From: Rhodanobacteraceae bacterium ZG21-1
GTDB lineage: Bacteria; Pseudomonadota; Gammaproteobacteria; Xanthomonadales; Rhodanobacteraceae
NCBI GenBank assembly: GCA_021390615.1
Contig: JAJEJU010000024.1
Location: forward strand, 1,488,001-1,552,000
Direction: 5' to 3'
Length of the DNA stretch: 64,000 bases
Part shown: one piece after another, positions 9,233 to 18,081 of the stretch
Layout: every line of letters begins with the position of its first letter
How positions within the stretch are numbered: position 1 is the first letter of the stretch
Notes under the pieces: model-generated
The model's input: only the letters and a program-made list of their open reading frames with translations
Database searches by the model: none
What the model was told of the DNA's origin: nothing
Made by a program: the position numbers and the translations under genes

Positions 9233-9289
9233 TGCCGAAGCCCTGCCCATCCCTTCAAGCCAGCTTTGCCTTGGCAGACCATCGTCAAC

Positions 9290-9437
9290 AACCGTCTGGA
9301 CCTGCCAGCCAGGGTCTGGCCATCCGGGTGGCTGAGAAAAAGTCGTGATGCAAGCAGAAGTCGAACGTGATTTCATTGCCACTCATCGACCCACATCACT
9401 CATCGAGCGGTTGGCGACCGTAGAAGAAGTGGCTGTC
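9290..9437 (+). pseudogene. C-terminal remnant of an SDR oxidoreductase, cut by element copy B
   Basis: Reading from GTG 9345, the frame gives QAEVERDFIATHRP followed by TSLIERLATVEEVA. This is the signature of the SDR region just before the C-terminal VVYLCSP...GAALRVDGG segment. That segment is absent: the match ends at about 9435, exactly where element copy B begins. Upstream there is an in-frame TGA at 9333-9335. The preceding codons (TVWTCQPGSGHPGG) look like a decayed VNTVLPGPT...EG stretch. The gene is therefore both frame-damaged and truncated. It is a different SDR from the intact one at 7488-8231. The start boundary is approximate. Confidence 0.6.
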
Positions 9438-9597
9438 GATTTTCATCTAAAGCCGAACCACTTCGGGCAGGAATATTCGTCGAAATTTGAGCCATCCTCT
9501 GCTGCTCCACGCACGTCACCCGGCTGAGTTGCACCTCTGCTGGCGGTTCACTCCTCGACGAAAAGCCCGGCTCAATTTTTTGTAGAAATCAACACCA
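9438..9597. mobile_element. MITE-like dispersed element, copy B
   Basis: This block aligns along its whole length with copies A and C. Shared landmarks are AACCACTTCGGGCAGGAAT, TCGTCGAAATTTGAGCCATC and, on the right, GGTTCACTCCTCGACGAAAA followed by GCCCGGCTCAAT. It abuts the SDR remnant on its left. Bases 9598-9852 beyond it hold no supported gene; a 62-codon minus-strand ORF there ends inside the element. Confidence 0.55.
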
Positions 9598-9852
9598 GCG
9601 CGACAAGCAGCGCACAGAGGACCGACCAGAAAATCCGCGCATCCACTCGCTTGTGCTCCCTTCCCTGTTCCTTGGATGAGGAGTCGAGGGAATCGAGAAT
9701 ACGCGGCGGCTCAGAAGCTCTACGGGTTTCCCCCTCCGCTGCCGCCAACAGGTGACCCACGCGTTCGCACTCACCCGGTCTATCTCTCCTTCCACCCTAG
9801 ACGGCACAAGCCAATCCAATCGCCGATGCCACCACCAGCGAAGCCTTCGTAA

Positions 9853-10830
9853 TCAAGACTTCCATTCTTCGGTATAGGCAAAGCGCGTGGGCCGCAGCGA
9901 CATGTATTGCACAACGCGCGGTCGTTGCGCACGGTTCGGGCTGCTGCCATGCGGTAGCAGGTGATGCCAGATGATCATGTCGCCGCGCTTTGCCGCAATC
10001 GGCTTCATCGACAAGGTGCGCTGCGCATGATCGCGCGCACTCAAGCCTGCGGGAACGCTTTTCAGCCACTGCTTCAGCGTGTGATGAAAGCCCGGCACGC
10101 AGCTGAATGCCCCTTGGTCCTCGGCAACGTCCGCGAGGTACAGGATGCCCTGCAATTCGAGGTGATGCGGCTCGGCGAGCGTGGCGTCCCAATGCAAATG
10201 GGGCCCGGGAAAGGTCCAGTCTTTGCGCTCTGGTGGATTAAACCCGACCTGGTCGATGGTTACCCAAAGATCTTCGCGCCCCCACAGTTGGGCATGGGCC
10301 TTATGGATACGTGGCGCGCGACGATTGGCCACCAACGCTGGATGACGCAGTAGCGGCACCCAGATGGAATGGCCCAGCGTATCGCGATACCACGACTGCG
10401 GCTCGTTGCGGTCCATGCCTAAAAAATCGTAGATGACCGTCTCTGCGACTTCCGCCGCCTCCGCGCTGATTGCGTTGCGCAGGATCACGTAGCCATGCTC
10501 GTCCCAGTGTGCGAGATCGTCCGCGCTCAGGCCTTCGACGCGGTCGAGATTGCCGACTTCAGCACCGACAGCCTCACCGGCCAGCGCACGCCGCAAGCGA
10601 TCGAGCGAAGCTTCTTTCAGTTCAACCCCATTGCGCTCCCGTACCCAGGCTTCGAATTGCGCAAAGCTCGGCTGCTCATGGTGCAAATAGCGCAAGGTTT
10701 CCAGCACGTTGAGGCGCAGACCGGCCAACAATGTCTTCACGACATCCTGCGGTAAGCGCGCGGCAGATCCGGGGGCGCAATGACAGGCCCAATACGTGTG
10801 CAGCTCCTCGATACCTAGACTCGTCGCCAT
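9853..10830 (-). CDS. Phytanoyl-CoA dioxygenase (PhyH) family protein
   Basis: The 325-residue protein has the Fe(II)/2-oxoglutarate oxygenase signature of the PhyH family. The HxD iron ligands are in HLHWDATLAEPHH, the distal His in WHHLLPHGSSPNRAQ, and the 2-oxoglutarate-binding Arg follows in QRPRVVQY. The typical N-terminal family motif is visible in YVILRNAISAEAAE. About 100 extra residues precede the core. The start is supported by AAGGG six bases upstream. It stands alone between the element/SDR relic and the pga operon. The substrate is unknown; family members hydroxylate lipids, amino acids or secondary metabolites. Confidence 0.85.
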   Translation of the reverse strand: MATSLGIEELHTYWACHCAPGSAARLPQDVVKTLLAGLRLNVLETLRYLHHEQPSFAQFEAWVRERNGVELKEASLDRLRRALAGEAVGAEVGNLDRVEGLSADDLAHWDEHGYVILRNAISAEAAEVAETVIYDFLGMDRNEPQSWYRDTLGHSIWVPLLRHPALVANRRAPRIHKAHAQLWGREDLWVTIDQVGFNPPERKDWTFPGPHLHWDATLAEPHHLELQGILYLADVAEDQGAFSCVPGFHHTLKQWLKSVPAGLSARDHAQRTLSMKPIAAKRGDMIIWHHLLPHGSSPNRAQRPRVVQYMSLRPTRFAYTEEWKS

Positions 10831-11251
10831 TCCGACCCTTGCCCCCGGTTACTTCAGAAACTGGATGTCGCCGACACGCAAAGCGTCGTCTGGCCCCGGG
10901 CATCTCGGCCCGCTACGGAATCATAGGGGTTGGCGCGGAAGCGCGCTTCACGGGTAACAACCGGTCGGAACGGTTGCGGGCAGGCACCAGCGATCACTTG
11001 ACCGAATTGCCTGTCCAAGCGGCAGTCATAACGGGGGGGCTGCGGTTCCTCGGACGAAACCTGCATGGCTTCGACTGGACTTCCATGCGCATAGCTCGTT
11101 GAGCTTCAGATCAACAGTCTCGCCGATTGAGCCCCATCCAGTTTGTAAGTTCTCGCCGAATTCTCGGCTCTCGAAGAGTTCCCGGCAAGATCCGCGTCTA
11201 CTGACTTTTCATAAAGCTGATCCGGACCTTCGCTGAAAATCCCCTTCGTAA
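10831..11251. other. Intergenic region, no gene seen
   Basis: These 421 bp lie between the PhyH start and the end of pgaD. No ORF here has protein-like composition or a recognisable domain. There is a small dyad around CGAATTCTCGGCTCTCGAAG (about 11157-11176), but no T-run to make it a terminator. The PhyH promoter should lie at the left edge. Confidence 0.5.
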
Positions 11252-11701
11252 CTAGCCCGATTTTGGGAGAGATTCCATGACCTCGCCATTCTCGGGGAAG
11301 TCGAGCACGATGCGCTGCGCCTCACGCATCTTCACGGCCGTCTGCGGCTGCACCTTGAGCGCGCGGGCCATCGCACGACGGTCGACCAGGGGTCGCGCGC
11401 GGCGGCGCGTGAGTTGGCCGTAGCGCACCTCGTTGTACTTGGACCAGGCGGCCGCCATCGCGGCGCAGGCCGCGCCGATCAAGGCAACGACCAGCAAGTC
11501 GTGCGCGCCTTGCCCATGCTTGCGCATGGCCAGCTCGATGAAGCTCGTGCGCACGCCCAGGCCCCAGGCCACGAAGGTCACCAGGGGCAGCCATAGCCAG
11601 CTCCAGACCATCCACGCGGCCAGCGTGATCAAGGCAAACAACAGGCGCTGGCCAGGCCGCTGGCGATGCGGGCGCTGGATCACGATCGCTTCGGCTTTCA
11701 T
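11252..11701 (-). CDS. pgaD: PgaD, poly-beta-1,6-GlcNAc synthase accessory subunit
   Basis: This 149-residue protein is the last gene of pgaABCD. I take the start at ATG 11701, which overlaps the pgaC stop as ATGA; a longer reading upstream runs antisense-like into pgaC. Two hydrophobic segments (ITLAAWMVWSWLWLPLVTFV and LLVVALIGAACAAMAAAW) give the two-helix inner-membrane topology of PgaD. A basic cytoplasmic tail follows. In the family PgaD binds PgaC, and together they respond to c-di-GMP to activate polymer synthesis. The assignment rests mainly on operon position and topology, since PgaD sequences diverge. Confidence 0.85.
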   Translation of the reverse strand: MKAEAIVIQRPHRQRPGQRLLFALITLAAWMVWSWLWLPLVTFVAWGLGVRTSFIELAMRKHGQGAHDLLVVALIGAACAAMAAAWSKYNEVRYGQLTRRRARPLVDRRAMARALKVQPQTAVKMREAQRIVLDFPENGEVMESLPKSG

Positions 11702-12945
11702 CGAACACCCCGGTCCGGGCTGACCCACACCGCACGCGTCCCCTTGCGCTTCAGCAGTGCCTTGGGCAGCGCCACGATGGTCGTTGCGGTACTCAGCACC
11801 CAATAGGCCAGCGGGTACCAGATCATCCAGTAGTAGTTGCGGCCCATGCGGGTTTCATAGCGGCGGTCGATCAAGGTGCTGATGCCAAACTGCACCAGGC
11901 AGATCAAGCCCAACACGACGCCATGCCACTGCGGCAGCAAGGTCTCGATGTACAGCCATCGCGGCAGAGTAAATACCAAGCCCAGCAGCCACAGCACGCC
12001 GATGCCGAGCATCACGTAGGCCCACACCAGGCTCAGGATGTACTCCAGCGCCACCAGCCATTTGCGCCGCGCACGCCAGCGCAGCAGGTCGGCGGTGTAG
12101 CGCAGGATCACCTCTACCCCGCCCTGCGCCCAGCGCAGGCGCTGCTTCCACAGGCCGCGCAGGGTCTCGGGCATCAGGATCCAGCACAGCGCGTTGGGCT
12201 CGTAGCGGATGTCCCAGTGGCTCATCTGCAGCCGCCAGCTGATGTCGATGTCCTCGGTCACCATGTCGGTGCTCCAGTAGCCGACATGGTGGATGGCGCT
12301 CTTGCGGAAACAGGCGATCACGCCCGACACGGTGAAGATGCGCCCGTAGATGCGCTGGGCGCGCTTGATCAGGCCGATGATCGAAGAGAACTCGCCGACC
12401 TGCAGCTTGCCCAGCAAGGTAGAGCGATTGCGGATGCGCGGGTTGCCGGTGACCGAGCCGACCCGTGGGCCGCTGACCATGTGGCTCATCATCCAGTGGG
12501 TGGCGTACTCGTCCAGCAGCGCGTCGCCGTCCACGCACAGCAGAAACTCGCCGCGCGCGGCCATGGCGGCCATGCGCAGGCCCATCGCCTTGCCCTGGTT
12601 GGTCGCGAAATGGATCACCCGCAGCCGCGGATATTCGGCCTGCAGCGCGTCGAGCTGGGCGCCGGTGTCATCGCTGGAGCCGTCGTTGACGGCAATGATC
12701 TCGAACTCCGGATAGCGCTGCGCATCGAGATGCTGGATAGTCTCGCGCACCTGCTCGCCCTCGTTGTGGCAAGGCACGATCAGGGTCACCAGCGGGTAGT
12801 GCTCCAGCGGCGGCGGCTCGACCCGCGGCGGGCGCTTGCGCTCCCACTTCATGTAATAGATCAGACTGCCGCTCATCCAGATGAAGGACATCACCAGCGG
12901 ATAGTAGAAAGCGTAGTCGAGCAAGAGGCTGACCAGATATTGCAT
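11698..12945 (-). CDS. pgaC: PgaC, poly-beta-1,6-N-acetylglucosamine synthase (GT2)
   Basis: This 415-residue processive family-2 glycosyltransferase sits in the inner membrane and polymerises UDP-GlcNAc. An N-terminal membrane helix is followed by the GT-A domain with CHNEGEQVRE, AVNDGSSDDT, CVDGDALLDE, the catalytic TEDIDISWRL and the processive signature QRLRWAQGG. Three or four C-terminal membrane segments follow. The length matches E. coli PgaC. It lies 9 bp after pgaB with GAGAA in the pgaB end as ribosome site, and overlaps pgaD by 4 bp. Dense codon usage produces long open frames on the opposite strand that are shadows. Confidence 0.96.
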   Translation of the reverse strand: MQYLVSLLLDYAFYYPLVMSFIWMSGSLIYYMKWERKRPPRVEPPPLEHYPLVTLIVPCHNEGEQVRETIQHLDAQRYPEFEIIAVNDGSSDDTGAQLDALQAEYPRLRVIHFATNQGKAMGLRMAAMAARGEFLLCVDGDALLDEYATHWMMSHMVSGPRVGSVTGNPRIRNRSTLLGKLQVGEFSSIIGLIKRAQRIYGRIFTVSGVIACFRKSAIHHVGYWSTDMVTEDIDISWRLQMSHWDIRYEPNALCWILMPETLRGLWKQRLRWAQGGVEVILRYTADLLRWRARRKWLVALEYILSLVWAYVMLGIGVLWLLGLVFTLPRWLYIETLLPQWHGVVLGLICLVQFGISTLIDRRYETRMGRNYYWMIWYPLAYWVLSTATTIVALPKALLKRKGTRAVWVSPDRGVR

Positions 12946-12954
12946 GCGCTTTTC

Positions 12955-14859
12955 TCAATGCTCGGGATGGGGGTATTCGGCGGAAGAAATGTAGGGCCGG
13001 ATCGCCTCCAGATTCGGCTCGCCGGTGATGAAGTTGTCCGGGTAGTAACCGATGTGCCGCGCTCCCTGCGACTGCAGCAGGCGTATCTGCGCGCCGAGCA
13101 CCTTGGCCGGAATGGGCTGGTTTCGGTGGCGCCAATCCACCGTCGCCAGTTCGAACAGGGTGCGGTCCAGCCCTTGCGGATAAGCCGCCACCGCCGCCAC
13201 CAGGCGACGGAACCAGTCGTCGCTGGCCGGCTCCTTGTCGAGCTGGGGCATCGCCATCAGGGCGGTATAGTCGTAGGCGTCGTTGAACGCCGGCAGGCTC
13301 TGCGCGAACCAGGCCTCGGCTTTCGGGTCGAGCACCGGCCGTGCATAGATGTTGCGTGCCGTCTTGATCTGTGTGCGCCACAAGCGCGTGCGCTCGGCCA
13401 GCTCGTTGGTAAAGCCGATCAGGTATTGGGTGCGCTGCGCCGGCGTGCTGCCGGCGAGCGGCCCCAGATGGTCGGTGTCGCGGATGTAGGCATCGTCGGA
13501 AAACAGCAGGCCATGCACTGAGGCATGCATGCCCAGATCCTCGTAGACGTCGCCGATCATGCGCCGTACGTCCGGGTCCCATGGCGCCAGGCGATAGTGA
13601 TCGCCATCCTTGCCCTGCCCGCTGCCGCCCAGTGCGGGCAGCGACTTCGCATCGGGAAAGCGGAATGCCAGCACCGGCAGCCAGGCGTAGACCTGCACCC
13701 CCGCCCGGGTGCGCAACTGCCAGGCCACGCGCGAAAACAGATCGGCGCGCATCGGCAGGTGGCGGTTGGGAAAGTACACCGCGTCCGCCACGCCGTCGCC
13801 ATCGGGATCGGCATAGGCCTGCAGCCAGACCTGGCTGGGCTTCATGCGCTTGATGCGGTCCAGCAGGGCCGAAAGATTCTTTTCCTGCTGCGCCGGATCG
13901 GGGTCGTATACGTAGTCCAGATCCACCTGCACGATGCGCTGCGGCGTCACCACGTTCTGCTGATAGATCAGCGCCGCCAGACCGGCGACATCCAGGTTGT
14001 CCGACACCAGCAGGCGCGGCAAGGTGGCACCGGCGACCAGGCGTGCCGGCGCGTCGTCCAGGCTCATCGATACGCTCATGCCGACCGCTGCGGCCTCTTT
14101 TTCGGCGACGCGGTTGAAGCTGCCGTAGGGCCAGACGATGGCCCGCGGGCGGTGCCCGGTTTCGTGCGCGATCTCGTCGCTGCTGTGCTTGAAGTCGGCA
14201 TGCAGGCGCGCACGGTAGGCGGCGGGCGTCTCGTAGCCGCGCTTGGCGTCATAGGCCAGGCTGACCGCCGCCGGCATCAGGTTGCCCTGCGGGTTGGCCA
14301 CGATGCCCTGATGCAGGTCATAGGTGTGCGAGGCCATTTCCACCAGACCGGAGGCCTGCATCTCGCGCACCTGTGCCCAGCTCACGAAACATTCGCTGCC
14401 GCACTTCTCGCCGTTGTAGTCGAAGGTCGTGCCCTTGGGCAGATCGATCCACGATCCTTCCAGGGCGAACACCGCCGGATAGCGGTAAGCGCGCAGCAGC
14501 GGATAGACCCGCGTATAGGCGCTGGCCAGGCCGTCGTCGAACGTCAGCAGCACGGCCTTGTCTGGCAGCGGGCGCGTACCCTTCTCCGCCGCCAGCACGT
14601 CGTCCAGGCTGACCATGTGGAAGCCGTTGGCGCGCAGCCAGTCGAAATGGGCGATCAAGTGATCGGTGCTGATCGCGGTTTCGTCCAGGCGCCCCGCGTC
14701 GCGGATATCGTCGCGCACGTCGTGGTAATTGAGCACGATCAGCGCCGGCAGCGGCGGCCGCGCCGGCGTGGGCGAGCTCAGCGCGGCCAGGCGATCGGGC
14801 ACGGCCGCCGAAGCGCCCAGCGAGACCAGCATCAGAAGCAGGCAAAGCAGCCGCCGCAT
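12955..14859 (-). CDS. pgaB: PgaB, poly-beta-1,6-GlcNAc N-deacetylase
   Basis: The 634-residue periplasmic protein carries an N-terminal CE4 polysaccharide deacetylase domain and a C-terminal PgaB-specific glycoside-hydrolase-like domain. Deacetylase motifs are LNYHDVRDDI, LTFDDGLAS (metal Asp pair), MASHTYDLH (metal His) and WPYGSFNR. The C-terminal domain includes VQVDLDYVYDPDPAQQEKNL. The signal peptide ends in GASAAVPD with no lipobox cysteine. It therefore looks like a soluble signal-peptidase-I substrate rather than a lipoprotein like E. coli PgaB. It is separated by 3 bp from pgaA and 9 bp from pgaC. Partial deacetylation is needed for export through PgaA. Confidence 0.95.
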   Translation of the reverse strand: MRRLLCLLLMLVSLGASAAVPDRLAALSSPTPARPPLPALIVLNYHDVRDDIRDAGRLDETAISTDHLIAHFDWLRANGFHMVSLDDVLAAEKGTRPLPDKAVLLTFDDGLASAYTRVYPLLRAYRYPAVFALEGSWIDLPKGTTFDYNGEKCGSECFVSWAQVREMQASGLVEMASHTYDLHQGIVANPQGNLMPAAVSLAYDAKRGYETPAAYRARLHADFKHSSDEIAHETGHRPRAIVWPYGSFNRVAEKEAAAVGMSVSMSLDDAPARLVAGATLPRLLVSDNLDVAGLAALIYQQNVVTPQRIVQVDLDYVYDPDPAQQEKNLSALLDRIKRMKPSQVWLQAYADPDGDGVADAVYFPNRHLPMRADLFSRVAWQLRTRAGVQVYAWLPVLAFRFPDAKSLPALGGSGQGKDGDHYRLAPWDPDVRRMIGDVYEDLGMHASVHGLLFSDDAYIRDTDHLGPLAGSTPAQRTQYLIGFTNELAERTRLWRTQIKTARNIYARPVLDPKAEAWFAQSLPAFNDAYDYTALMAMPQLDKEPASDDWFRRLVAAVAAYPQGLDRTLFELATVDWRHRNQPIPAKVLGAQIRLLQSQGARHIGYYPDNFITGEPNLEAIRPYISSAEYPHPEH

Positions 14860-14862
14860 ACG

Positions 14863-16938
14863 TCACTCACCCCAATGCATGGTCAGGTCGAGCATGACGC
14901 GAGCTTCGCGCCTGCCGTCGTAGGGCTGGCTGTTCCAGCTCAGCCCCCAGCCGAAAGCCAGCCCGCCGCGAGGCTTAAAGATCTGCCCGTAGCGCACGCT
15001 GGCCGCCCAGCTCTGTCCGTAGAAACGTTCCTGGTACGGGCCGACCGCCACGTCAATGCGCTGGCGCCACGCGCTTTCGTAGCGCTGGTACAGCAGGTTC
15101 TCCAGCCGGCCGGTGAGCATGCCCCAGCGCGCACGCGCCGGACTGTAGTAAGGCACCGTGGTCAGCTGGTTGCGCGACGTGCCCAGCTGCACGCCGCCGT
15201 CGAAGGTGAAGAACGTTGCGGTGTACAGCCGTTGCACGCCTTCCAGCTGCCAGCCGTTGCGGTGGTTGCCGTCGCTGAAGCTGTCGTGTGAGCCGGTGAG
15301 TTTCACCGAGGTCATCTCGCTGGCGCGCCACTCCGCGTTCACGTCCAGCGAATGTGCGGTGACGCGGTAATAGCTGGCGCGCAGCGGCACGTCCACGTCG
15401 CCCTTGTTGCTCCAGTCGGCGCCGAAGTTCCAGTAATCGCTCGGCGACCACTTCAGGCCCGCTTCGAGCGCGGTACCCGGGCTCTTGCTGCCGAAGCCCG
15501 GCAAGGCCTGCACATAGGCCTCGAGGTCGCGCACATAAGCGCGCAGGCCCAGGCCGGCGCGATCGCGCTCGGCATGGCCTTCTTCCAGCGAGGCGCCGGC
15601 GAAGCGGGTGATGCCGTAGACCCGCCAGAAATCGTCGAGCAGCGGGCTCTGCAGGGTGGCCTGGGTTTCATGATCGTAATCGCCGAAGGTCGAGGTGCCA
15701 CCCTTGCCGCGATCGTATTCCAGATCGAACTGCCAGCCGCGCTGGCGATCCCAGTCCTGGCGGGTGGTCTGCACGTGGCTGTCGCGCGGGGCGATCGACT
15801 CCAGGTCGCGCAGCGCCGGCTCGACCCGCGCGAAGTCGTTGAGGTCGCGCCAGCTGTCGATCGCCTCCAGGCGCGTCTGGGTATCGTCGGGGTCGATACC
15901 AGCGGCGGCGACCAAGGTGTCCTCGGCGCGACGCGGCCAGCCGCGGTCGCGTTCGACCTTGGCCAGCGCACGCCACAGCGCCGCGTCCATCGGCGCCTGG
16001 GCGCGCATGCCCTCGATACGCTCCCAGGCCTCGCGATACTGCCAGGTGTAGTCGCGTATCAAGGCCGCGTTGAGATCTTCTTCGGCCTTGTGCCGATTGC
16101 TGCGCGGCAGGGTCGAACCCGGTCGCGGCAGCCAGATGGGTTCCTTGGCCGAGGACTGATCGATCCACGCCATCGCCCTGCGCTCGCGGCCGGCCTCGAA
16201 ATAGGCATACATCAGCTCGACGCGCGGATCGGTCTGGTCGTCCGGATACGGGCCGGGCTCGTACTTGATGCCGCTTTCGTACAGCGGAATGGCCTGCTCC
16301 GGGCGACGCTGCTGCAACAGCGCGTCGGCGACCGACAGTTCGGCATAGGGCGGCAGGCGACTGCCGGCCTTCTGCATGGCGTCATAGTCGCGTACCGCCG
16401 GCCTGCTCAAGGTGGCCTGTTCGTAGGCGATCAAGCGATCCGTGCCCAGCCGCTCGACCATGCCTGGCAGCTGGCCATACTCGCCGATGGCATGGTCTTC
16501 GGTAGCCACCGCGCGATCGGCTTCCAGATAAGGCTGACGCGTGTCGGCCGGCATGGCGCGCGCCCAGCGCGTCTGGTGCGCGGCCAGATCGGCCTGCAGC
16601 TTCGCCATGTCTTCCGGCGGCAAGGGCTCGCTCAGCTGACGGGCCAGGTACTCGGCCTGGCCGGCAGCACCCATTTCGGAAAGCAGCTGGATCTGCAGGC
16701 GCTGCGCCTTGGCATCCCCGGGCCAGCGCTGCAACACGTCCTCGCACAAGGCCAGTGCGCGCATACGATCGCCGGCGGCTCGCCGGTCTTGCGCCATGGC
16801 GAGCTCCTGCTCGCGGCTCGGTGTCTCGGCGACGGCACAGCCGTTCCAACTGATGCAGGCCAGCCCCAGGCCGATGAAAAAGCCCAGCGGGCGACTCATC
16901 GGCGGTCGCGCAGGCACGGCAGCAGTTGCTCTTGGCAT
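14863..16938 (-). CDS. pgaA: PgaA, poly-beta-1,6-GlcNAc outer-membrane export porin
   Basis: The first gene of the operon encodes an outer-membrane porin with periplasmic TPR repeats (about residues 40-420) and a C-terminal beta-barrel ending ...MLDLTMHWGE. I chose ATG 16938 (691 residues). It leads into a signal peptide MSRPLGFFIGLGLACISWNG and a cleavage site near AVAE; ATG 16899 is an alternative. The open frame continues to 17112, but that N-terminus is not protein-like. No strong ribosome site precedes either start. E. coli PgaA is somewhat longer (~807 residues). Helical repeat motifs such as WPRRAEDTLVAAAGIDPDDT support the TPR part. Confidence 0.9.
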   Translation of the reverse strand: MPRATAAVPARPPMSRPLGFFIGLGLACISWNGCAVAETPSREQELAMAQDRRAAGDRMRALALCEDVLQRWPGDAKAQRLQIQLLSEMGAAGQAEYLARQLSEPLPPEDMAKLQADLAAHQTRWARAMPADTRQPYLEADRAVATEDHAIGEYGQLPGMVERLGTDRLIAYEQATLSRPAVRDYDAMQKAGSRLPPYAELSVADALLQQRRPEQAIPLYESGIKYEPGPYPDDQTDPRVELMYAYFEAGRERRAMAWIDQSSAKEPIWLPRPGSTLPRSNRHKAEEDLNAALIRDYTWQYREAWERIEGMRAQAPMDAALWRALAKVERDRGWPRRAEDTLVAAAGIDPDDTQTRLEAIDSWRDLNDFARVEPALRDLESIAPRDSHVQTTRQDWDRQRGWQFDLEYDRGKGGTSTFGDYDHETQATLQSPLLDDFWRVYGITRFAGASLEEGHAERDRAGLGLRAYVRDLEAYVQALPGFGSKSPGTALEAGLKWSPSDYWNFGADWSNKGDVDVPLRASYYRVTAHSLDVNAEWRASEMTSVKLTGSHDSFSDGNHRNGWQLEGVQRLYTATFFTFDGGVQLGTSRNQLTTVPYYSPARARWGMLTGRLENLLYQRYESAWRQRIDVAVGPYQERFYGQSWAASVRYGQIFKPRGGLAFGWGLSWNSQPYDGRREARVMLDLTMHWGE

Positions 16939-17397
16939 GGCATGGCTTCGAGGAAGGAACTGCTGGCCTGGCTCGGCAGGCATCTTAAAAGACTTTGCTG
17001 CGGTCGAAGACATCCGTGCACGCCAGATCATGGGTTTTGCAGACAGGCTCGCAGATGCGCGATGTCGCGACGCCGCCGAAGAACGACGCTGCCGCCAGGG
17101 CGCTCCGGGCATGGCCGCAGCGGTCCATGCTCTGCGTCAGGCAAGGGACGGACAATGAAGCGTTGCAAAGGTTGGCTCCCTGATTGACTGGCCTGCGTTC
17201 GCCGATACAGACGCGAAATGGATCTTAGTGGCATGGAACATGGTGAAAATGAGAAGGCTGGCGTTCCATCAGAAAACACGACGTTTTTCGGAGCACCGCC
17301 CAGGACCGGGCTTGAGAGCGGTTCGCTCCTCAAGCGACCGCTGCGACAGCCGGCAGGCCACACGCGTAGACAGCGATGCCGCACGCCGCCGGCACCA
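16939..17397. other. Intergenic region upstream of pgaA, possible promoter and leader
   Basis: These 459 bp between the ChrR-like gene and pgaA contain no convincing gene. They must hold the pga promoter unless the operon is read from the sigma-factor unit. Near 17310-17345, just past the chrR end, the minus strand has two small dyads (GAGCGAACCGCTC and GCCCGGTCCTGGGC). They could weaken read-through but lack a T-run. No c-di-GMP or other riboswitch could be identified by eye. Confidence 0.35.
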
Positions 17398-18081
17398 TCA
17401 CAAGCCCACCAGCGGTTGCAGCTTGCGCGCCAGCCAGCCGGGAAAGCGCAGCGGCGCGTCCAGCGCCGCCACGCACACGCAAGGCACGCCGGGCGCGGTG
17501 ACAGGCTGGTGTTCGGTCTGGTTATCCAGGTCGGCCATGTCGCCGGTGGCGAAGTGGCCCAGGGCATCGTCGTAGGCGCCCTGCAGGATCTGGGTGAGCT
17601 CGGTGCCCTGGTGGCTGTGCACGGGCATGCTCTTGCCGGGGGCGATCTTGAGCAGGATCAGGGTGTCGCCGCTGCGCGGCGCGGCGCGGATCATGTGCAC
17701 GCCCGGCGCCATCCAGCGCCAACGCAAGGCACGCCAGGAAGCTCCGAAATAGGGCTGCAGCGGCCGCGGCAGAGCATCCGGGTCGACCGGTTTGGCGGCG
17801 GCTTCCGCACGCGCAGCAAGGACTCTGGTCTGCATCTGCGGCTCCGCCGCCAGCAGTTCCTGCATCATCCCGCGCAGGTAGGCGCTGCGTGCCGCATCGG
17901 TCGCCGCCGGTTGCTGCTCGCCCAGCAAGGCGCCGCCGATACGTTCGGCGTCGGCAAGACGCTCACGGCAAAGCGGGCACACTTCGATATGGGTGGCCGC
18001 CACGGCAGCCATTTCAGGCGACAGCGCGCCTGCGGCGAAGCTGATCACCGTGGCCTGGTCGAGATGATGGCGCGGGCTCAT
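17398..18081 (-). CDS. chrR: ChrR-like zinc anti-sigma factor with cupin domain
   Basis: The 227-residue protein starts at ATG 18081, overlapping the sigma-factor stop as ATGA. Its N-terminal anti-sigma domain has the zinc motif HIEVCPLC (H-x3-C-x2-C) after a leading HH pair. The C-terminal half is a cupin of the ChrR type, with HSHQGTELTQILQGAYDD supplying metal-binding His/Glu. In alphaproteobacteria ChrR holds its ECF sigma factor inactive and releases it on singlet oxygen. The gene pairing and the divergent membrane-lipid operon here fit the same role. It is cotranscribed with the sigma gene. Confidence 0.92.
   Translation of the reverse strand: MSPRHHLDQATVISFAAGALSPEMAAVAATHIEVCPLCRERLADAERIGGALLGEQQPAATDAARSAYLRGMMQELLAAEPQMQTRVLAARAEAAAKPVDPDALPRPLQPYFGASWRALRWRWMAPGVHMIRAAPRSGDTLILLKIAPGKSMPVHSHQGTELTQILQGAYDDALGHFATGDMADLDNQTEHQPVTAPGVPCVCVAALDAPLRFPGWLARKLQPLVGL

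Noticed and set aside
9572..9760. 62-codon minus-strand ORF with a hydrophobic C-terminus (ARIFWSVLCALLVALVLIST)
   Set aside because: It could be a small membrane protein, but its last codons lie in element copy B, no ribosome site is clear and there is no conservation evidence. It was left out as unsupported.
11923..17187. Very long plus-strand ORFs (up to about 600 codons) across pgaC, pgaB and pgaA
   Set aside because: They are antisense to the pga genes, lack domains and have skewed His/Arg/Gln composition. They arise from high-GC codon usage of the real genes.
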